Assembly (NCBI GenBank): GCA_029940345.1
Contig: JAOZRC010000016.1
Span: 1 to 20,039, forward strand
Source of the DNA: Desulfobacterales bacterium
GTDB lineage: Bacteria; Desulfobacterota; Desulfobacteria; Desulfobacterales; JAUCGF01
Direction of reading: 5' to 3'
Length of the DNA stretch: 20,039 nucleotides
Shown here: one piece after another, positions 7,284 through 14,870 of the stretch
Position numbering within the stretch: position 1 is the first letter of the stretch
How the letters are laid out: every line of letters starts with the position of its first letter
Translations under genes and position numbers: made by a program
The notes under the pieces: generated by a model
What the model was told of the DNA's origin: nothing
Seen by the model: the letters and a program-made list of their open reading frames with translations, nothing else
The model's database searches: none

Positions 7284-7350
7284 GGTTGGGTTGAGGAACG
7301 AAACCTGACATCAGCCTGAATTCGTTGGGTTTCGTTCCTCAACCCAACCT
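7283..7350. repeat. 68-bp palindromic repeat (AGGTTGGGTTGAGG type)
   Basis: The arm 7283-7305, beginning AGGTTGGGTTGAGGAACG, is repeated without mismatch in inverted form at 7328-7350, with a 22-base loop. This sequence type is a very widespread dispersed palindrome in cyanobacteria and proteobacteria, as far as I recall. It interrupts or borders the Smr-domain remnant and lies 46 bases past the stop of the TRAP binding protein gene. Confidence 0.85.
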
Positions 7351-7396
7351 ATGTCTGTCCCGCCTTATGTGGGTAGTCTAAATCGCTATCCCCAAC

Positions 7397-8434
7397 TTAT
7401 AAAGCCTCATTTACAACCGCATCGAAAAACTCTTTAGGAATCATTTCGCCATATTGGTTCCAAACTGGTTTACAGCGCTTTTTAAGCACATTACGCTCTG
7501 CGTCGGTCAAACGCTTAAATTTGAGTGCAGGCCTTTCCGCTTGCATGATTCCTTCCATTTTCTTTTCGAGCTCTTCCTGGGTTTTGAGTTCAAAATCCGT
7601 TACTTCCCTAAAGGTATCATCAAAAATCTTCCTCAGGTCCGCAGGGAGTCCGTTATAAAATTTCGGATTCACTAACATGGCGGCAAACAGGAGGCTGTGT
7701 TCCGATATGGTGATATAATCCCCGGTTTCGTGCCATTTGACCGCATGAATGACCGAAAGCGGACATTCAGCGCCGTCCACCACCTTATTTTTCAAAGCGT
7801 CATAGGTCTCCATATAGGGAATTGCTTTGGCTTCGGCACCCAGCGCTTTCATCTGAGCTTCTACAATCTTAGACGGCCTGATTCTTAACTTAACATCAGT
7901 AAAATCATCCGGTTTGGCCAAAAACCCTTTACGGCATACAAAATTCTGAAAGCCGTAGGGCCAAAAACCCATTAGCTTATATCCCTTTTTAAGGTAAAGC
8001 GGTTCGAATAATTTTTTCCCACTGCCCAGTAAAAATGAATAAACGTGGTTCATGTTATCGAAAATGAAGGGCAGCTCCATCAAATAAGTTTCCGGTATTT
8101 CATTACCAAGCCGTCCGCCGCTGACTTCGCACATCTGAATGGTGTCAGCTTTCAGGGCTTCGTATTGTTCGGCGTTGTCTTTGTATAACGAAGCGTTCCA
8201 AAAGATTTCCACCTTAAACCGTCCCTGGGAATTTTCTTCCAGTTTTTTCCCAAATAAGCCAATCGCCTGACTCAACGGATGCATACTGGGGGGTGACTGA
8301 GGGCCGGGATAATTAAATTTGACCCGTATCGGTTCGGCGGCGCTAACCGCGTCACCATGAATTAAAAGCCCTCCTGAAATTACCGTTATCAGGAATAAGA
8401 ATACGATCCGTTGATAGTTGTTTGTGATAGTCAT
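7397..8434 (-). CDS. TRAP transporter solute-binding protein (DctP family)
   Basis: A 345-residue periplasmic binding protein. A Sec signal peptide spans about 1-33, with cleavage near VSAA. The mature protein begins with a beta strand (IRVKFNYPG) and has the family landmarks: LGNEIPETYLMELPFIFDN (109-127), KLRIRPS with its conserved Arg residues (182-188), the helix ALGAEAKAIPYMETYDAL and VVDGAECP (218-225). Such proteins bind carboxylates or similar anions through the conserved Arg and deliver them to a DctQM membrane pair. No dctQ or dctM is in the window, so this is an orphan. A Cache-type chemoreceptor lies 69 bases upstream on the same strand, so it may also report ligands to chemotaxis. 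AAGGAGGA 8 bases before the ATG supports the start. Confidence 0.9.
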   Translation of the reverse strand: MTITNNYQRIVFLFLITVISGGLLIHGDAVSAAEPIRVKFNYPGPQSPPSMHPLSQAIGLFGKKLEENSQGRFKVEIFWNASLYKDNAEQYEALKADTIQMCEVSGGRLGNEIPETYLMELPFIFDNMNHVYSFLLGSGKKLFEPLYLKKGYKLMGFWPYGFQNFVCRKGFLAKPDDFTDVKLRIRPSKIVEAQMKALGAEAKAIPYMETYDALKNKVVDGAECPLSVIHAVKWHETGDYITISEHSLLFAAMLVNPKFYNGLPADLRKIFDDTFREVTDFELKTQEELEKKMEGIMQAERPALKFKRLTDAERNVLKKRCKPVWNQYGEMIPKEFFDAVVNEAL

Positions 8435-8503
8435 GTTTACTTCCTCCTTTTGTTATGGGTTTTAGTGTTTTTCAAACCAGAAACCGTAACATCCGGCCAG
8501 GTT

Positions 8504-10585
8504 TCATCCTTGATTATCATCGGTGGATTTGTCCGAGTCGTTCACTTTAAAGCGGTTTACGTTTTGTCGCAGAACATCGGCGACTTGGGCCAGTTCCTGG
8601 GCGGCGCTGTTCACCTGTTGAACGCCTTGATTCGCATCCGTAGCGACCCGATTAAGCTCATGAATGCTTTCAGTTCCTGAGTTCACACGCATGGCGGTTT
8701 CGCCGCTATGCTTGGATATATCTTTGACCCCTTCGGCCATCTCTGAAATCGAGGCGGCAATACTGCTTACACCTTTATTAAGTTGAGCCATATTGGAGGC
8801 TGTCATATTCGTCGTTTCGGATTGTTGGGTAACAGCAGCGGCATTGACAGCTATCGTATCATTAATTTTGCGGATGATTTCGGAAACCTGCTGAATCACA
8901 TCAAGCGCCTGTGATGACTCGGACTGAACGCCTTCAATGCGTTGCCTGATATCTTCAGCCGCCTGAGCGCTCTGATTGGCAAGCGCCTTGATCTCATTGG
9001 CCACTACGGTAAAGCCTTTGCCGGCGTCACCCGCCGAAGCGGCTTCAATGGTGGCGTTCAAGGCCAGCAAATTGGTCTGTTCGGCGATGCGTTTGATTAT
9101 CAGGGTCACTTTACCGATTTCAGTTGCGGTTTTTCCCAGCGAACCCATTGCAGAAGTTGATTTTGCAGCCATGGTCATCGCTTCCGAAGCAATCTCGGAG
9201 GCAGCTTCGGAGTTGTTCCCAATTTCTCGCATAGATTTATTCATCTCTTCAACAGCCTTGGCGAGTGAATCAATATTCTGCGATATCTGCTCGGTCACAG
9301 ATGAAACGCTTTGAGCGTTCACACTCATCTCTTCGGCTGATGAAGCCATGTTGTTGACATTGGCATTCGTTTCCGCAAGTCCTTCAGTCAAATTGCCGGT
9401 CTGAACTGCCGTCTGATTTGAAGACGAAACCATCGCATTCGACAAATCCGTAAGATCCGCGGCCGAGGTTTTAACGATCTCCGTGTTAGCGGCAATTTCT
9501 ATGATGATTTTATTAAGTTTGGCGATGAAAATATTAAACTGATGGCCGAGTTCTCCGATTTCATCATTGCTTCTGATTTCCAGCAGGGTGGTCAAGTCAC
9601 CTTCGTCTTCGGCCATGTTTTTTAAACGATACACTATTTTTAAAATCGGCCTGATTAGCATTTTGTCAGTCATATATAGCATGCTGAACGTAAGGAAAAC
9701 AATGGCGATAAAACCGGCAATAAAACTGGTGTAAGCAATCTCAGTCAGGGGAGCCATTATTTCATCCATATCTGCTTCAACAGCAATCGCCCAAGGCACC
9801 AATTGAGAATGCCGAAAAGCAACGATTTTTTTAACCCCCTCAGATGAGTAAGTGATGAGCCCCTCCCTGGCGGTCATCATCTTTTGGCGTTCTGATTCAA
9901 GATGGGCGACATCATTTTTCATGATAGCAGGCTCTGCCGAGCCCTTTATGATAAGACCTTTTTGGTTATATAGATAGGCGTAACCTTTTTCACCGATTTT
10001 AACGCTGTCAATGAATTTGTCGTTAAAAAAATCTATCTCAACTACGCTGCCGAAAACGCCAATGACCATATTGTTATATTTAATCGGGCATGCGATAATA
10101 AAAGCTGGTTTGCCGGTTCTCTGATACGTCGTGACATGCGATATGTAAACATTTCCGGCCATGGCTTCCTTAAAAAAGCGTCGATCCGCAAAATTTTTTT
10201 TCCCGATTGATTCGGCAACGGCTGAAGCGATAATATCACCGTTTTTATTGATTATATTAATATTTTCATAAAATTTGTAATTGTTTTTTTGTATATTCAG
10301 TTGGATATTGGCCGAAGTACGCGCAGATACACCGACATAGTTGTCTGTCAGTGAAATCTTGTACACTTTTTGAGTCGCCCAACCGGCAATATCTGATTGG
10401 GTTCTTTCAATCCAGGAATCTAAATGGGCCTCGGATGCATTGACTGTGTGTACAATCTGTCCCTTGATCGTTTCCATCATCCGTTTTTTAGTAATGAAAT
10501 AGCTGACAGTCGATGCAAATGTAATGCTTATCACAACCAGCACCACAGTCGGGATTAAAAATTTTGATCTAAGGTTATATTTCAT
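8504..10585 (-). CDS. Methyl-accepting chemotaxis protein with dCache sensor
   Basis: A 693-residue membrane chemoreceptor. TM1 is about residues 9-31; a periplasmic dCache-type sensor of about 240 residues follows (with the typical RTGKPAFIIACPI strand and AYLYNQKGLIIKG); TM2 is about 285-306; then HAMP (about 310-365, beginning at RPILKI) and a long signalling coiled coil. The hairpin tip reads EQTNLLALNATIEAASAG, the conserved CheA/CheW contact. The tail after the coiled coil is short and acidic and has no CheR-tethering pentapeptide. dCache sensors commonly bind amino acids, organic acids or amines. AGGAGG just before the ATG fixes the start. It begins 20 bases past the sugar phosphorylase gene and precedes the TRAP binding protein gene, so the three may share transcripts. 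Confidence 0.95.
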   Translation of the reverse strand: MKYNLRSKFLIPTVVLVVISITFASTVSYFITKKRMMETIKGQIVHTVNASEAHLDSWIERTQSDIAGWATQKVYKISLTDNYVGVSARTSANIQLNIQKNNYKFYENINIINKNGDIIASAVAESIGKKNFADRRFFKEAMAGNVYISHVTTYQRTGKPAFIIACPIKYNNMVIGVFGSVVEIDFFNDKFIDSVKIGEKGYAYLYNQKGLIIKGSAEPAIMKNDVAHLESERQKMMTAREGLITYSSEGVKKIVAFRHSQLVPWAIAVEADMDEIMAPLTEIAYTSFIAGFIAIVFLTFSMLYMTDKMLIRPILKIVYRLKNMAEDEGDLTTLLEIRSNDEIGELGHQFNIFIAKLNKIIIEIAANTEIVKTSAADLTDLSNAMVSSSNQTAVQTGNLTEGLAETNANVNNMASSAEEMSVNAQSVSSVTEQISQNIDSLAKAVEEMNKSMREIGNNSEAASEIASEAMTMAAKSTSAMGSLGKTATEIGKVTLIIKRIAEQTNLLALNATIEAASAGDAGKGFTVVANEIKALANQSAQAAEDIRQRIEGVQSESSQALDVIQQVSEIIRKINDTIAVNAAAVTQQSETTNMTASNMAQLNKGVSSIAASISEMAEGVKDISKHSGETAMRVNSGTESIHELNRVATDANQGVQQVNSAAQELAQVADVLRQNVNRFKVNDSDKSTDDNQG

Positions 10586-10605
10586 GTTCCTCCTTCAATC
10601 GTATT

Positions 10606-12300
10606 TCAGGTTGATTTTTCAAGCCACACAAACTGGTAAGGCGCCAATTTTAACGGATACGTGCAAATTGATTTTTTACTGATAATATCTGTCATCTGAC
10701 CGGGGACTCCCCAAGATGATAAATCGGCTGTCACCGGTTGCGATGCTACATTGGTAATTGCATAGATTGTCTGGTTTTGCGTATATCTTCTAATCGCAAA
10801 TAGCGGCGCTGCAAGATTTAGAATTTCAAAAGCGGCGTTGGGGTGGAACGCCGGTTGGCGAGTGCGAATTTTAATCAGTTCAAGATAAGGATAAAAAATT
10901 CGTGCTCGAAAGGATTGCGGATCATTTAATTCAGCCAAAAGTATATCAAGCTGAAGTTTTTCCCGGTTAATCGTTCGCGCCCGCCCGGTCTTTTGCACGC
11001 CGCCATGCCAATTGCGTGATCCGAGCAAGCTGTGGATATAGGTGGCCGGCACGCCCGGAAGCGCATATTGTATCGCTTGAGAGGCCAGAAACTTGGCAGC
11101 ATTCGACGATGCTTCATCTGCCAGAATGGCATCAATATAAGTGATGTTCAGTTCATAAGGGCTTTCCGAGCCGTCCGGATTTTGCTTATACGACACATGG
11201 CCGCCATTGGCTTTGACGGTGTCAGCCAGCTTGGCGATCTCCTGCTGTGGCAGGATGCCCTCCAGCGGGCGCACGCCGATACCGTCATGAGAGGCGGTGA
11301 AATTAAAAAAGGTCGTGTCAGCCGATTCCAGTTGCAGCCCTTTGGCCCATTGCGACAAAACCGAAGCATCTTCCTTTATAAACGAATAAAAAAGCAACGG
11401 CGGCAGTGTGAAATTGTACACCATTTGAGCTTCGTTGCGTCCGTCCCCGAAATAGCTGATATTCTCATCATGGGGCACATTGGTTTCGGTGATGATAATC
11501 ACATCAGGCGTGACAACATCGAGAATTTTACGGAAAAGGTGCACCATCGCATGGGTTTCAGGCCTGTGAATACAATCCGTGCCGATCTCTTTCCATAAGT
11601 AAGCAATGGCATCCAATCTGAGAACTTTGGCCCCCTGTCGTACATAAAACAGCAGCGCTTCAATCATTTTTGTCAAAACATTCAAACTGTTGTAATTAAA
11701 ATCAATCTGATCGGCGCTAAAGGTTGTCCATAAATGCACTTCCCGATCATTTTTTTTCTTAAACGCCGTAAGCAGCGGCAGGCTGCGAGGACGTGTAACC
11801 ATGGACAGATCTGTTTCAGGATCGGCTTCAATGGCAAAATCATGATACCCTGGTTTATCTTCCAGGTAATAGCGGAACCAATCACTTTGGGCCGAATAAT
11901 GATTGATTACAAAATCAAACATCAGGTCAAAATCATTATCGAACCGGTTTACATCGGTCCAATCTCCCATTTCAGGGTTAATTTGAAAAAAATCTGTTAT
12001 GGAAAAGCCGTCATCTGATGAAAACGGGAAGAAGGGTAAAAAATGGATTGTCGAGACCGCATCTTTGAGATGAGCGCTGGCGAATTCATACAAGGTCGCC
12101 AGCGGTTTGGCCTTTTTTTGAATTAACGTATCGCCATAAGTGATCAGCACAACATCTTTTTCGAAAAAAAAAGCGTCCGCAGCAGGCTTTCGGAGGGGAA
12201 ATGCTTTGATTAGCGGCCAAATTTTATTAAACGCCTCGTCGGCTTTGGCGTTACCATAAATTTTCCGCAGTAATTGTCGGATTGCATCAATGTCTTTCAT
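10606..12300 (-). CDS. GH13_18 sugar phosphorylase (sucrose/glucosylglycerate phosphorylase-like)
   Basis: A 564-residue alpha-amylase superfamily enzyme of the sucrose phosphorylase group. It would cleave a glucoside with phosphate to give glucose 1-phosphate. Visible motifs are HFLPFFPFSSDDGFSITDF (86-104, the subfamily's conserved region), DFVINHYS (129-136), LRLDAIAYLWKEIGT with the nucleophile D230, ITETNVPHDEN with acid/base E272, and NFTASHDGIGVRPLEG with the stabilising D339. The C-terminal beta domain ends near residue 560. Length (about 560) is longer than classical sucrose phosphorylases (about 490-500) and closer to glucosylglycerate or glucosylglycerol phosphorylases. The N-terminal extension of about 45 residues fits that. 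Substrate cannot be settled from sequence alone. Compatible-solute turnover is a reasonable inference. AAGGAA precedes the ATG. Confidence 0.88.
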   Translation of the reverse strand: MKDIDAIRQLLRKIYGNAKADEAFNKIWPLIKAFPLRKPAADAFFFEKDVVLITYGDTLIQKKAKPLATLYEFASAHLKDAVSTIHFLPFFPFSSDDGFSITDFFQINPEMGDWTDVNRFDNDFDLMFDFVINHYSAQSDWFRYYLEDKPGYHDFAIEADPETDLSMVTRPRSLPLLTAFKKKNDREVHLWTTFSADQIDFNYNSLNVLTKMIEALLFYVRQGAKVLRLDAIAYLWKEIGTDCIHRPETHAMVHLFRKILDVVTPDVIIITETNVPHDENISYFGDGRNEAQMVYNFTLPPLLFYSFIKEDASVLSQWAKGLQLESADTTFFNFTASHDGIGVRPLEGILPQQEIAKLADTVKANGGHVSYKQNPDGSESPYELNITYIDAILADEASSNAAKFLASQAIQYALPGVPATYIHSLLGSRNWHGGVQKTGRARTINREKLQLDILLAELNDPQSFRARIFYPYLELIKIRTRQPAFHPNAAFEILNLAAPLFAIRRYTQNQTIYAITNVASQPVTADLSSWGVPGQMTDIISKKSICTYPLKLAPYQFVWLEKST

Positions 12301-12328
12301 TGTTTATTCCTTCCGCTTTGTAAAGTTA

Positions 12329-12345
12329 TTCAATAACATATTGAA
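12329..12345. other. Small hairpin between radical SAM and phosphorylase genes
   Basis: TTCAATA and TATTGAA are separated by three bases, in the 82-base gap between two minus-strand genes. It is AT-rich with no T-run directly after it. It could slow transcription or be an operator; weak evidence. Confidence 0.25.
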
Positions 12346-12382
12346 ATCGTATTTTTATTGATATGGAAGGCACCCGACTTGG

Positions 12383-13456
12383 CTACCTGACATTTGCTCC
12401 CGCATTTTTTCGCACCAACAAACCGAACAGGCGGCTGCGTTCTACGATGCCGGCCTTGAAGCATTTCCCTTTATGGCAGGGATAGTCCCCCAGAAAAGGA
12501 TACGATGCTTTCACCGCAGCCTTGATATTTTTGTGGTCTAAAACATTGATAGCATACTGTTCGGAGACGTCGCAGGGAGTGCATAGGCGACCATCCGGCA
12601 TCACATTCGGCACCCCGTATGGGAAACAGCGGAACGGTGTGAAGTTCCTGATCGTCTCATAGTAATGCGTCGATCCGGCCAGATGCGGTATAACATCTGT
12701 TTTCCGGCCATTAAGCAGATCGTCCAACAATGCGATATATTGCGGATTTTTATACAGGTCCTTTGGAATATGGCCGTGCTCGTTGGCCGGAACCAACTCC
12801 AGCAGGAATCCTCGTTGACGCGTGAATTCGATCATGTCCCGGACGGTGTCAAGATTCCGGAGATTGATCACACAGTTGATAACCACTTTCAAATCGTGAT
12901 TCCGTGAATAGTCGTAAATTGTCTCCAAGTTGCGGAACACGCGGTTCGCGACCGTGATGGGAGCAGCGATATTTTTCGCGTGAAGGGCGACATCTGAGGA
13001 ATGGAGAGATACGCTGAGAGCATCGATGTATTCCAAAATCTCCATCTTTGTATCCATGACAATGAGATTGGAACTCATGCCCACGGATTTGAATTTTAAT
13101 TCCCGTGAATATTTCAGAATATCAATAATGTGCGGGTGAATTGTCGGTTCTCCGCCGGATAAATACAACATATCCACCGACGCACGAATCTTTTCCAGTA
13201 ATTTTTTCGACCGTTCCGGGGACAGCGGCGGGAAGCTCTCCGCGCCTGCGCGAATTTCCGCCGCCTTGCAGCAAAACGGGCATTTTGCATTGCAGGAAAA
13301 ATTTGTGAACCAGCAAACGGCGATGGGCGATCCGTGAAATTCGTCATCGAACGGTGCGTGGATGAAACTCCGCAGAAGTCGCCAGGTCGTCCGCGGCGAC
13401 AAAAGGGAGATGATATCAATTGAACGCAATCGCAATGTCTCATTTTGGTGCATCAT
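12383..13456 (-). CDS. Radical SAM protein with Cys-rich SPASM/twitch-like C-terminus
   Basis: A 357-residue radical SAM enzyme. The [4Fe-4S]-SAM motif is CNAKCPFC (C55, C59, C62), and LSGGEPTIHP (99-108) is the SAM-binding GGEP segment. The barrel continues with VGMSSNLIVMD, ALSVSLHSSD and KVVINCVINLRNLDT. The C-terminal part has CFPYGVPNVMPDGRLCTPC and, near the end, YPCHKGKC, which resembles the auxiliary-cluster region of SPASM/twitch proteins. The N-terminal 45 residues contain no transmembrane segment. Substrate is unknown: SPASM enzymes modify peptides, while others of this shape act on lipids or cofactors, and no small precursor peptide gene is visible next door. AAGGATA lies about 10 bases before the ATG pair at 13453-13456. 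A long palindromic repeat separates it from the fur-feoA gene upstream. Confidence 0.85.
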   Translation of the reverse strand: MMHQNETLRLRSIDIISLLSPRTTWRLLRSFIHAPFDDEFHGSPIAVCWFTNFSCNAKCPFCCKAAEIRAGAESFPPLSPERSKKLLEKIRASVDMLYLSGGEPTIHPHIIDILKYSRELKFKSVGMSSNLIVMDTKMEILEYIDALSVSLHSSDVALHAKNIAAPITVANRVFRNLETIYDYSRNHDLKVVINCVINLRNLDTVRDMIEFTRQRGFLLELVPANEHGHIPKDLYKNPQYIALLDDLLNGRKTDVIPHLAGSTHYYETIRNFTPFRCFPYGVPNVMPDGRLCTPCDVSEQYAINVLDHKNIKAAVKASYPFLGDYPCHKGKCFKAGIVERSRLFGLLVRKNAGANVR

Positions 13457-13468
13457 ATAAAGTTATCC

Positions 13469-13593
13469 TTTTATAGATGTTCAGACAATCAATGTCACTG
13501 CGTTATCGGTCGAAGATATACTATGGTATATGTCTGATTTTAACTCTTGCTCCCTCTGGCCTTGTGACATTAATTATCTGAACGTCTATAAAA
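13469..13593. repeat. 125-bp element with 30-bp inverted ends
   Basis: The left arm 13469-13498 (beginning TTTTATAGATGTTCAGAC) and right arm 13564-13593 are inverted repeats matching at 27 of 30 positions. The centre contains a smaller palindrome around ATATACTATGGTATAT. It occupies almost all of the 149-base gap between fur-feoA and the radical SAM gene. No target duplication is evident. It may be a MITE or a cotranscribed mRNA hairpin. Confidence 0.75.
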
Positions 13594-13605
13594 CTGGCAC
13601 TGTGG

Positions 13606-14343
13606 TTATCTTGATTGAACCATAATTTTTTGCGCCAAACCTTTGCCCAACACATAGCGTTTGCTATCCAGCGCGACAACCAATTGGCCGTCATTGTTGG
13701 CAACAATCTCCACGCTGTCGCCCTCGCGCAGTCCCATTGACATTAAACGCATACGCGCTTTACGCCCGGCGATCAACGAATGGATCGAAAGACGCTCCCC
13801 TTGTTTGGCCATCACCAGGGGCATAATTTGTAAGCGGGCGGTATGGCATTGTTCACATAAGCCATATATTTCCATTTTATGTTGAAGCATGTGAAAACCA
13901 TGCTCAACCGCAATTCGGGTTTGAAGTTCCTCTAAATGGGTATCTTCAAATTCGATCACACTGTGACATTTGGTGCATATAATGTGGTCATGATGTTGGC
14001 CCAGATGCCGGTGTTCATAACGGATTTCGCCGTTATCAAAACGGTTCTGCTGGGCGAATCCGAAACGTTGCATCATTGCCAATGTTTCTTGAACAAAATC
14101 GAGCGTTAAATCGGCTCCATTTGTTTTGAGAAGCCGAAACAGTTCATCAATGGTTAAATGACGTTCCGTTTGTAAAAAAGTTTCCAGAATCTGGAAGCGC
14201 TCTTCGATATGATCAATCGCTTCCTGTTCAAACAATCGGAGAAACTGTTGTTTTTCCTGAAGATGTATCTGTTTCATGCCTGGATTTCGGGCAGTTTTCA
14301 AATCCGTTTTGTGTCGCTTACAACGATTAAAAATTTTTGGCAA
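13606..14343 (-). CDS. Fur-family regulator fused to a FeoA (SH3-like) domain
   Basis: A 245-residue fusion. Residues 24-170 are a ferric uptake regulator: winged helix (LTIDELFRLLK... to MMQRFGF), then the metal and dimer region with HHDH (117-120), CTKC (123-126) and CEQC (163-166). Residues 174-242 are a FeoA/SH3-like domain: IMPLVMAKQGERLSIHSL, RLMSMGLREGDSVEIV and a final VLGKGLAQKIMV. FeoA domains are usually stand-alone iron-transport proteins or C-terminal parts of DtxR regulators, so attachment to Fur is uncommon. It would sense Fe(II) or another divalent metal and repress uptake genes. The TTG at 14343 is chosen because GGAGGG lies 5 bases before it; an internal ATG at 14277 lacks a good site. 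No feoB is present. It is divergent from bamB with a 527-base gap. Confidence 0.9.
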   Translation of the reverse strand: MPKIFNRCKRHKTDLKTARNPGMKQIHLQEKQQFLRLFEQEAIDHIEERFQILETFLQTERHLTIDELFRLLKTNGADLTLDFVQETLAMMQRFGFAQQNRFDNGEIRYEHRHLGQHHDHIICTKCHSVIEFEDTHLEELQTRIAVEHGFHMLQHKMEIYGLCEQCHTARLQIMPLVMAKQGERLSIHSLIAGRKARMRLMSMGLREGDSVEIVANNDGQLVVALDSKRYVLGKGLAQKIMVQSR

Positions 14344-14474
14344 AATTGCCCTCCGGATACGGTTTTAGGAAAATTGGCATTGAATTAATGAAACGAATAG
14401 AAACAGTATATGAATATTTTTGTTTTTACAAATTGTTTTTTTCATTTTTCCATTGTCTATGGTGTGAAAACCCT

Positions 14475-14547
14475 CAAAGGTAAAATCCGGCAGATGGCGA
14501 AAAAAAGTACAACAGCCCCTGGAATATCGACATGGATTTTACCTTTG
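14475..14547. repeat. 14-bp perfect inverted repeat in the fur-bamB gap
   Basis: CAAAGGTAAAATCC (14475-14488) is repeated perfectly inverted at 14534-14547, and one more base pairs on the outside. The loop is 45 bases. With AT-rich DNA around it, this fills the middle of the 527-base divergent region (14344-14870); the rest, apart from the bam promoter, holds nothing clear. A weak TATACT (minus strand, 14405-14410) could be a fur promoter -10. Confidence 0.6.
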
Positions 14548-14730
14548 AAGTTTTAAAATCTGAACTGGAATCAGCCTGATATAGAAAAAATGTAAACGGC
14601 TTTGATGCTATTTTGAAGGCTGCCCTTTACAACGACACTTCGCAACTAATAGGTTGAAATTATTGGTTTTCAGAAATATGAGGAAAATAAAATCATATAT
14701 ACAAAGCTTTTAATGAAAATTATTTTTTTC

Positions 14731-14759
14731 TTGACATGAAGTTACAATGTAGCTATATC
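14731..14759 (+). promoter_or_regulatory. Sigma70-type promoter of the bam cluster
   Basis: TTGACA at 14731-14736 and TATATC at 14754-14759 are separated by exactly 17 bases, with an AT-rich run (14720-14730) directly upstream. The -35 is perfect and the -10 differs from TATAAT at two positions. The leader to the bamB start would be about 105 bases. Confidence 0.72.
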
Positions 14760-14764
14760 GTAAC
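14741..14764. promoter_or_regulatory. 24-bp operator-like dyad over the bam promoter
   Basis: GTTACAATGTAG (14741-14752) is followed without a gap by CTATATCGTAAC (14753-14764), matching as inverted repeats at 10 of 12 positions with perfect GTTAC/GTAAC ends. It covers the promoter spacer and the whole -10 hexamer, so a dimeric repressor bound here would block RNA polymerase. Its size fits TetR- or MarR-type factors; the regulator gene is not in the window. Confidence 0.6.
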
Positions 14765-14791
14765 CATATTGAGCAGGATAAGGGTGAAAGC

Positions 14792-14833
14792 CGTTTTGAG
14801 TTAAGTACCTGCAACCCATGATTAATCAAAACG
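14792..14833 (+). promoter_or_regulatory. Leader hairpin of bamB
   Basis: CGTTTTGAGTTAA (14792-14804) pairs with TTAATCAAAACG (14822-14833), leaving one bulged G and a 17-base loop. It sits about 30 bases after the expected transcription start and 37 bases before the bamB ATG. It could stabilise the mRNA or be part of a regulatory leader. Confidence 0.5.
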
Positions 14834-14870
14834 AATGCTACGGATTCAGGTAATATAGAAGGGGAATAAA

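Noticed and set aside
11032..11598. A 188-residue plus-strand ORF
   Set aside because: It is a shadow of the GH13_18 phosphorylase, whose catalytic motifs are on the minus strand.
14475..14547. Fur-bam divergent operator
   Set aside because: The 14-bp arms are 45 bases apart and far from both promoters, more like a dispersed repeat than a protein site.
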